Source of the DNA: an uncultured Desulfovibrio sp.
GTDB lineage: Bacteria > Desulfobacterota > Desulfovibrionia > Desulfovibrionales > Desulfovibrionaceae
Reading direction: 5' to 3'
Assembly (NCBI RefSeq): GCF_902477725.1
Contig: NZ_CABSIF010000002.1
Location: 186,001-250,000, forward strand
DNA: 64,000 nt
Shown: positions 60,060 to 64,000 of the stretch, in pieces
Numbering within the stretch: position 1 is the first letter of the stretch
How the letters are laid out: the number at the start of each line of letters is the position of its first letter
Notes under the pieces: generated by a model
Told to the model about the DNA's origin: nothing
The model's input: only the letters and a program-made list of their open reading frames with translations
Databases searched by the model: none
Position numbers and translations under genes: made by a program

Positions 60060-60062
60060 GAC

Positions 60063-62060
60063 ATGCGCGCGCTTTCCAAAGATACCTGGAAGATCATGCG
60101 GTCATGCCTGCAATGGGTATTTTTGATCGGCCTGTGCGTATTTATTGTTCAGCTCTTTATTGAGAGGGGCAGGCCGCCGCAGTTTGACCGTGAATCGTGG
60201 ACGCAACGCGATGGTTTTACGGCCATTTCTTACGGTTCGCTCACACGCGATGAAAAGCCGGGGCTGAACTCGCGCCAGCAGTTTGCGGAGCACGTGGCAG
60301 CCATTGAAAAGGCTGGGTATCAGTGGATAACTACTGACGATGTCATCAGTTTTTATCGCGATGGAGAACCTCTGCCAGAGAAAGCCCTGTACCTCATGAT
60401 GGAAGGCGGCCGCAAGGATTCCGTCATCTTTGGACAGGAGATCATGGGCAAAACCGGGGTGCATGCCACCCTGTTTACGACAACCGCCACACTTAAAAGC
60501 TGGAACAACTTTTTTATCACCAAGTCCAATGTGGCGGCGCTGGCAAAGAGCCCTTTCTGGGATGTGGGTAGCCAGGGGCTTGCGCTGGTGCCCATCAACG
60601 AGAACATGCCAAAGGTGACGCCCGGCTACTTTTTGACAGATTTTTTGCGCGATCCCACTGGCCAGCCAGCGGAAACAGATGAGCAAATGCGCGACCGTCT
60701 GGCGTCGTATTATAAAGATTCGTTCGAGCCGCTGGCAAAGCTCATGTCCGAACCGCCCAAGGCCTTTGTGATGATGCCCGCCAACTCCTTCAACGCGGCC
60801 ATGCCGTTTGCGGTGAAGGAGGCCAATCGCAGTTTGGCCCAGCAGTATTTTGAGCTGACCTTTTCCAGGGAAGGGGCGGCGTTCAATTCAGCAGTGGATG
60901 ACCGTTTTGCGCTCACACGCGTACAGGTCAAGCCGGAGTGGACGGAACAGCATCTTCTGGAAGTGCTCTCGCTCAAAACTGCCAAGCGCACGCGGTTTTC
61001 TCTGGCCGAGGGCGATACCGCCGAAAGCTGGGTATCATTCCGCACCAGGGTGGAAGCCTTGGGGCAGGATATTGTGCTGACCCCGCAGGAGGGCAGGGCT
61101 GACCCTGTCATGCTGCGCGGCAGCAACCTGTGGGATAATGTTTCGCTGTCCATGACCATTGCACAGAAGGAAAACGTGGATCGCTACGTCTACCTGCGCT
61201 ATGCCACGCCCAGCGCCTTTTTGCGCGTGACCCTGCACGGGGCGCGTCTGCTGGTGCAGGAGCGCGTTCCCGGTCAGGGGCTGTATACTATTGCGGATGA
61301 AACCCTTTCCACCCAGCCGCCCTGGCGCTTTGGTATCCTGCTCAAGGGCAACAGACTTAAAGTGTTGCTTGATGGCAAGGCGCTCGGCCCAGGATTTTTG
61401 CCAGTTTCGCCCACACTGCGGCTTGGGGCAGTTGCTCTGGGCACTGACGATGTGGAGGGGTACGAAGGGCATTTCGGCTCGCTGAATATTGTGCGTGTTC
61501 CTTCGCTCTGGCGTATCGAGTCCACAGGCAGCACCAGTTCTGGCGGTGCGGCTCCGGCCAGGGCGCAGGAAGTCACCGCATGCGTGGTGCCGCTGGCAGC
61601 TGGGGCCAGTGCTGGCAGCGCAGATGCCGAAAGGGTTTCGCGTCAGGTGTTGCGCGCACGGGCAGAGGGCAGCATGACCATTGCCGCTCTTGCCCCCGGC
61701 AACCTTGTTCTGGATGACAGCATGCTGCTGATAGCGCCCTTCAGCATTGCGCAGAGCCGCAGGCTGTGGGACGGCATCATGGTGCAGCCCCTTGCCCAAA
61801 GCTCGTGGGAGGATGTGGCGGCGACCCTCAGGGCCATTGCCGTCGCAGGCTATCGCCCCGTGGTGCGCCTTACGAGTGATGCGGCGGCAGCGCTTGCGGC
61901 CTCGGGTGTTACCTTGCCCGCAGAGCATTACCTGCTTGATTTTACGCGGGCGGAAATCCCCGACTCTCTCTGGACGCCCCTTGCCCATAGGCATAACCGA
62001 AACAATTTCCTTTATGCTACCGCAGAAAAGGGCATTTTGTACGCCGCGGGGGGCAACTGA
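60063..62060 (+). CDS. Membrane-anchored NodB-like (degenerate) protein with jelly-roll domain
   Basis: 665 residues, starting 3 bases after the synthase. N-terminal TM (~12-33), then a NodB/polysaccharide-deacetylase-like fold (~55-275). The catalytic motif usually reading DDG is MMEGGRKDSVIF (~118), and downstream metal His motifs are not evident, so deacetylase activity is doubtful. A beta-sandwich (jelly-roll) region (~345-480, VSLSMTIAQKENVDRYVYLR and LGAVALGTDDVEGYEGHFGS) and a C-terminal helical/alpha-beta domain (~520-660) follow. Probably located in the periplasm and bound to the polymer or synthase. Homology to NodB is from pattern and is moderate. Confidence 0.65.
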   Translation: MRALSKDTWKIMRSCLQWVFLIGLCVFIVQLFIERGRPPQFDRESWTQRDGFTAISYGSLTRDEKPGLNSRQQFAEHVAAIEKAGYQWITTDDVISFYRDGEPLPEKALYLMMEGGRKDSVIFGQEIMGKTGVHATLFTTTATLKSWNNFFITKSNVAALAKSPFWDVGSQGLALVPINENMPKVTPGYFLTDFLRDPTGQPAETDEQMRDRLASYYKDSFEPLAKLMSEPPKAFVMMPANSFNAAMPFAVKEANRSLAQQYFELTFSREGAAFNSAVDDRFALTRVQVKPEWTEQHLLEVLSLKTAKRTRFSLAEGDTAESWVSFRTRVEALGQDIVLTPQEGRADPVMLRGSNLWDNVSLSMTIAQKENVDRYVYLRYATPSAFLRVTLHGARLLVQERVPGQGLYTIADETLSTQPPWRFGILLKGNRLKVLLDGKALGPGFLPVSPTLRLGAVALGTDDVEGYEGHFGSLNIVRVPSLWRIESTGSTSSGGAAPARAQEVTACVVPLAAGASAGSADAERVSRQVLRARAEGSMTIAALAPGNLVLDDSMLLIAPFSIAQSRRLWDGIMVQPLAQSSWEDVAATLRAIAVAGYRPVVRLTSDAAAALAASGVTLPAEHYLLDFTRAEIPDSLWTPLAHRHNRNNFLYATAEKGILYAAGGN

Positions 62061-64000
62061 TGCGCATTAGTATCCTTTCTTGCAGTCTGCTGTTGGCCCT
62101 GTGCTGCGGCTTTGTCGCAAGCGCTGTGTGCGCGCAGGAATTTCCAGCTGGGGATAGCCGGGCGCGCCTCGATCAGCCTAGAGGTCTGGAACCTGTCAAA
62201 AGCGCCAATTCCGCAAAGGGGCAGGAGCAGACAAGTGGCGCGGAACCGGAAAAGCTCTCGGCAGCCTACTATTACAATCGCGCCAACTATGCCATCAGCC
62301 GCGAAATGTACGCGGAGGCTCTGGGTGAAATCGACAAGGGCATGGATCTGGATCCTGGTTTTCTGCCCTTCATCACGCAAAAGGCCCTTGTGCTTTCGCG
62401 CCTGTCGCGGCATGAGGATGCCGCGCGTTTCTATTCGCTGGCGCTTGAAGCCAGACCGGACGATGCGCGGCTTGCGGCCCTTGCGGCAGAAAATATCCAG
62501 AGCAGCCGGGCCAGTGATTCCTCAGGGCTTTCCACTGATCTGGCAAGGTTTTTCAGCGGCCTTTCTGTGCAGGTGACGCCGGAGCTTCTCAAACTGCTGG
62601 CGGAACGTCAGGATCAGAACAACGCGGTCTTTTTGCCCGCCCTGCGCGCTGCAGGGGCCGTTGGCAAACTCACGGACGAGGAACAGGCGGTGCTCAAGGC
62701 CTGCCTTGCCAATAACGGCACCGTGGCAGCCGCCTTGTTGCGCCGTCAGAATGACTGGCCGCAAGGCTCTGAACCGCTGCGGGCCGTATTTGAGGCTATG
62801 ACCGCCCGCGCCTTGCAACTGGCTGGCAAGCAGGACGAAGCCGAAACTTTTTATCGACAGGCGGCAGGGCGGGGCTTTAGTCAGGAAACATTGAACGCCA
62901 TCAAGGCGCAGGCCTACCTGAACCTCAACGAGCAGAAAAAGGCCGCCACTGTTTACGAGCAGGGCTGGCGCATGGCTTCAAGCCCGCAGGTCTGGGCGGT
63001 GCGCGCGGCAGATGCCTACGCAGCCTCTGGCGGTATCAAGGATGCCTGCGATATACTTGAAAAAGCTGCAAAAATAGCCCCGCACGACCTGTATTTGCAG
63101 GGGCAGCTCTATTACCGCCTCGCCCAGGCCGGAAAAACCGTCGAACTCAAGGCTCTTGAGCAGAGGCTTGAGGCCGGGGGCAGCAACATTGCCGTAAACT
63201 TTGGCAAATTTCTCTTCGCCCGAAAGAGCAAAAATCGGGATGCCATGCAAAAAGCCCGTCAGGCCGTTGTGGAGCATGTTGACGATGTCAGCGCTGTTCA
63301 CGCACAGGACGACATCCGGCTGATTGTTGCCAGTCTTGGGTTCAGCGGTGCGCAGGCCCCGCAGGAGCAGCAGGCCGAACTCATGCGCAACAACGGCTGG
63401 GAGCTGTGGGACAGCGGAAAAATAGACGACGCCTATGTTTCGTGGCGCGATTCCATTGCTCTTGATCCCCAGCATGGGCAGAAGGTTGGCCCCTCCATGT
63501 GCGCGGTCTTGTTGCAGCAGGGCAGAACTGCGGACGCCATGGAACTTTTCCGCATGCAGTACCCTGAAATGCCCGTGTTCTCCCTTGCCTTGTATCTGAT
63601 AAAGGACAATCAGTGGTCTGCGGCTTACCCGCTGTTGCGCTCCATGGCTGCCCCTTCGGGCGCCAATGCCCCCTGGTATGCGCTGGCCCTTGCCGCAGGC
63701 GCGCTTGAAGGCGGCGACATCCGCGCAGTGGAAACCAGCGCCAGGGCCTTGCTTGCCCTTGATCCGCCGCAGGAAAGCCACACGGTCAGTATTCCCGCCG
63801 CTGATGCGGGGGCAGGGCAGTTGCAGTTGAGCAGGTCGCTCTATCTCTCCATGCTGTCGGAATATCTGGGTAAGCTTCTGGATCAGCAGAATGTCGCATT
63901 GATCCCTGAGCTTTTGGCCAGCAGACAGCTTCAGGGTATACCCGCGCCACAGGCCGCTAAAATGTTGAGCGAAGCTGGTTTCAGCCTTGCAGTGGGCGAC
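62060..64000 (+). CDS. Exported TPR protein, 5' part (continues past window)
   Basis: Starts with ATG overlapping the previous stop (TGATG). The reading frame stays open for 647 codons to the right edge. Signal peptide ~1-26 (MRISILSCSLLLALCCGFVA...CAQ). Repeated helix pairs follow: AAYYYNRANYAISREMYAEA, LDPGFLPFITQKALVLSRLS, EDAARFYSLALEARPDDA and, later, AQAYLNLNEQKKAATVYEQG and ACDILEKAAKIAPHDLYLQG. This resembles BcsC/PgaA/AlgK proteins, which guide polymer across the periplasm. Whether a beta-barrel follows outside the window is the key unknown. Third gene of the polysaccharide operon. Confidence 0.8.
   Translation, partial: MRISILSCSLLLALCCGFVASAVCAQEFPAGDSRARLDQPRGLEPVKSANSAKGQEQTSGAEPEKLSAAYYYNRANYAISREMYAEALGEIDKGMDLDPGFLPFITQKALVLSRLSRHEDAARFYSLALEARPDDARLAALAAENIQSSRASDSSGLSTDLARFFSGLSVQVTPELLKLLAERQDQNNAVFLPALRAAGAVGKLTDEEQAVLKACLANNGTVAAALLRRQNDWPQGSEPLRAVFEAMTARALQLAGKQDEAETFYRQAAGRGFSQETLNAIKAQAYLNLNEQKKAATVYEQGWRMASSPQVWAVRAADAYAASGGIKDACDILEKAAKIAPHDLYLQGQLYYRLAQAGKTVELKALEQRLEAGGSNIAVNFGKFLFARKSKNRDAMQKARQAVVEHVDDVSAVHAQDDIRLIVASLGFSGAQAPQEQQAELMRNNGWELWDSGKIDDAYVSWRDSIALDPQHGQKVGPSMCAVLLQQGRTADAMELFRMQYPEMPVFSLALYLIKDNQWSAAYPLLRSMAAPSGANAPWYALALAAGALEGGDIRAVETSARALLALDPPQESHTVSIPAADAGAGQLQLSRSLYLSMLSEYLGKLLDQQNVALIPELLASRQLQGIPAPQAAKMLSEAGFSLAVGD

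Overview
The window reads as chromosome of a Desulfovibrio-like sulfate reducer (Desulfovibrionaceae). This is inferred from gene content and protein style, not from an rRNA: a type I-C CRISPR module, the rpoN-hpf-rapZ-PTS(Man) cluster, an IspD-IspF fusion, Fe-S-rich oxidoreductases, glycolate/D-lactate oxidase subunits, flagellar genes with sigma-54-like promoters, and a moderately high GC content broken by one clearly AT-rich island.

Layout. 1-2200: end of a type I-C adaptation module (cas4-cas1-cas2) and a short CRISPR array with 5 spacers and a damaged last repeat. 2.6-7.5 kb: a Cache-domain chemoreceptor, then the glcD-glcF oxidase pair behind two perfect palindromes. 7.8-12.2 kb: a LapG-type periplasmic protease, a membrane receptor whose HD-GYP domain has lost its metal ligands, and an unrecognised protein. 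12.3-24.2 kb, minus strand: acyl-CoA ligase, dtd, STAS, FapA-like, CgeB-like and GT9 glycosyltransferases, then fliK-flgD-flgE. 24.2-28.6 kb, minus strand: ispDF, RNase P RNA, a zinc-ribbon protein, a Nif3-family protein behind a possible small terminated transcript, and purQ. 28.9-35.6 kb, plus strand: pyrG, then rpoN-hpf-rapZ-EIIA-EIIB-EIIC, with EIIC broken at a T9 tract.

35.6-44 kb is the accessory region: tRNA-Arg(CCU) with a second copy of its anticodon arm upstream, an AT-rich Septu-type (PtuA/PtuB) defence pair, and a copper module (Tat-exported multicopper oxidase plus a Met-rich periplasmic protein). The copper module sits between a full haem-sensing hybrid histidine kinase and a decayed copy of that kinase's receiver domain. 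44-54.3 kb: a MoxR ATPase/DUF2201 pair, an AraC regulator divergent from a flavoprotein, larC (short) and larB, and a Tat-exported aldo/keto reductase next to a NapH-like polyferredoxin. 54.6-57.3 kb: bioF-bioG-bioC.

57.3-64 kb holds the most interesting candidate: an exopolysaccharide operon made of a PilZ domain fused to a NodC/hyaluronan-synthase-type glycosyltransferase, a membrane-anchored NodB-like protein with a degenerate catalytic motif, and a TPR protein running off the window. With the LapG/degenerate HD-GYP pair, the window carries two separate candidate cyclic-di-GMP outputs for surface attachment. Proposed wiring and substrates are inference.
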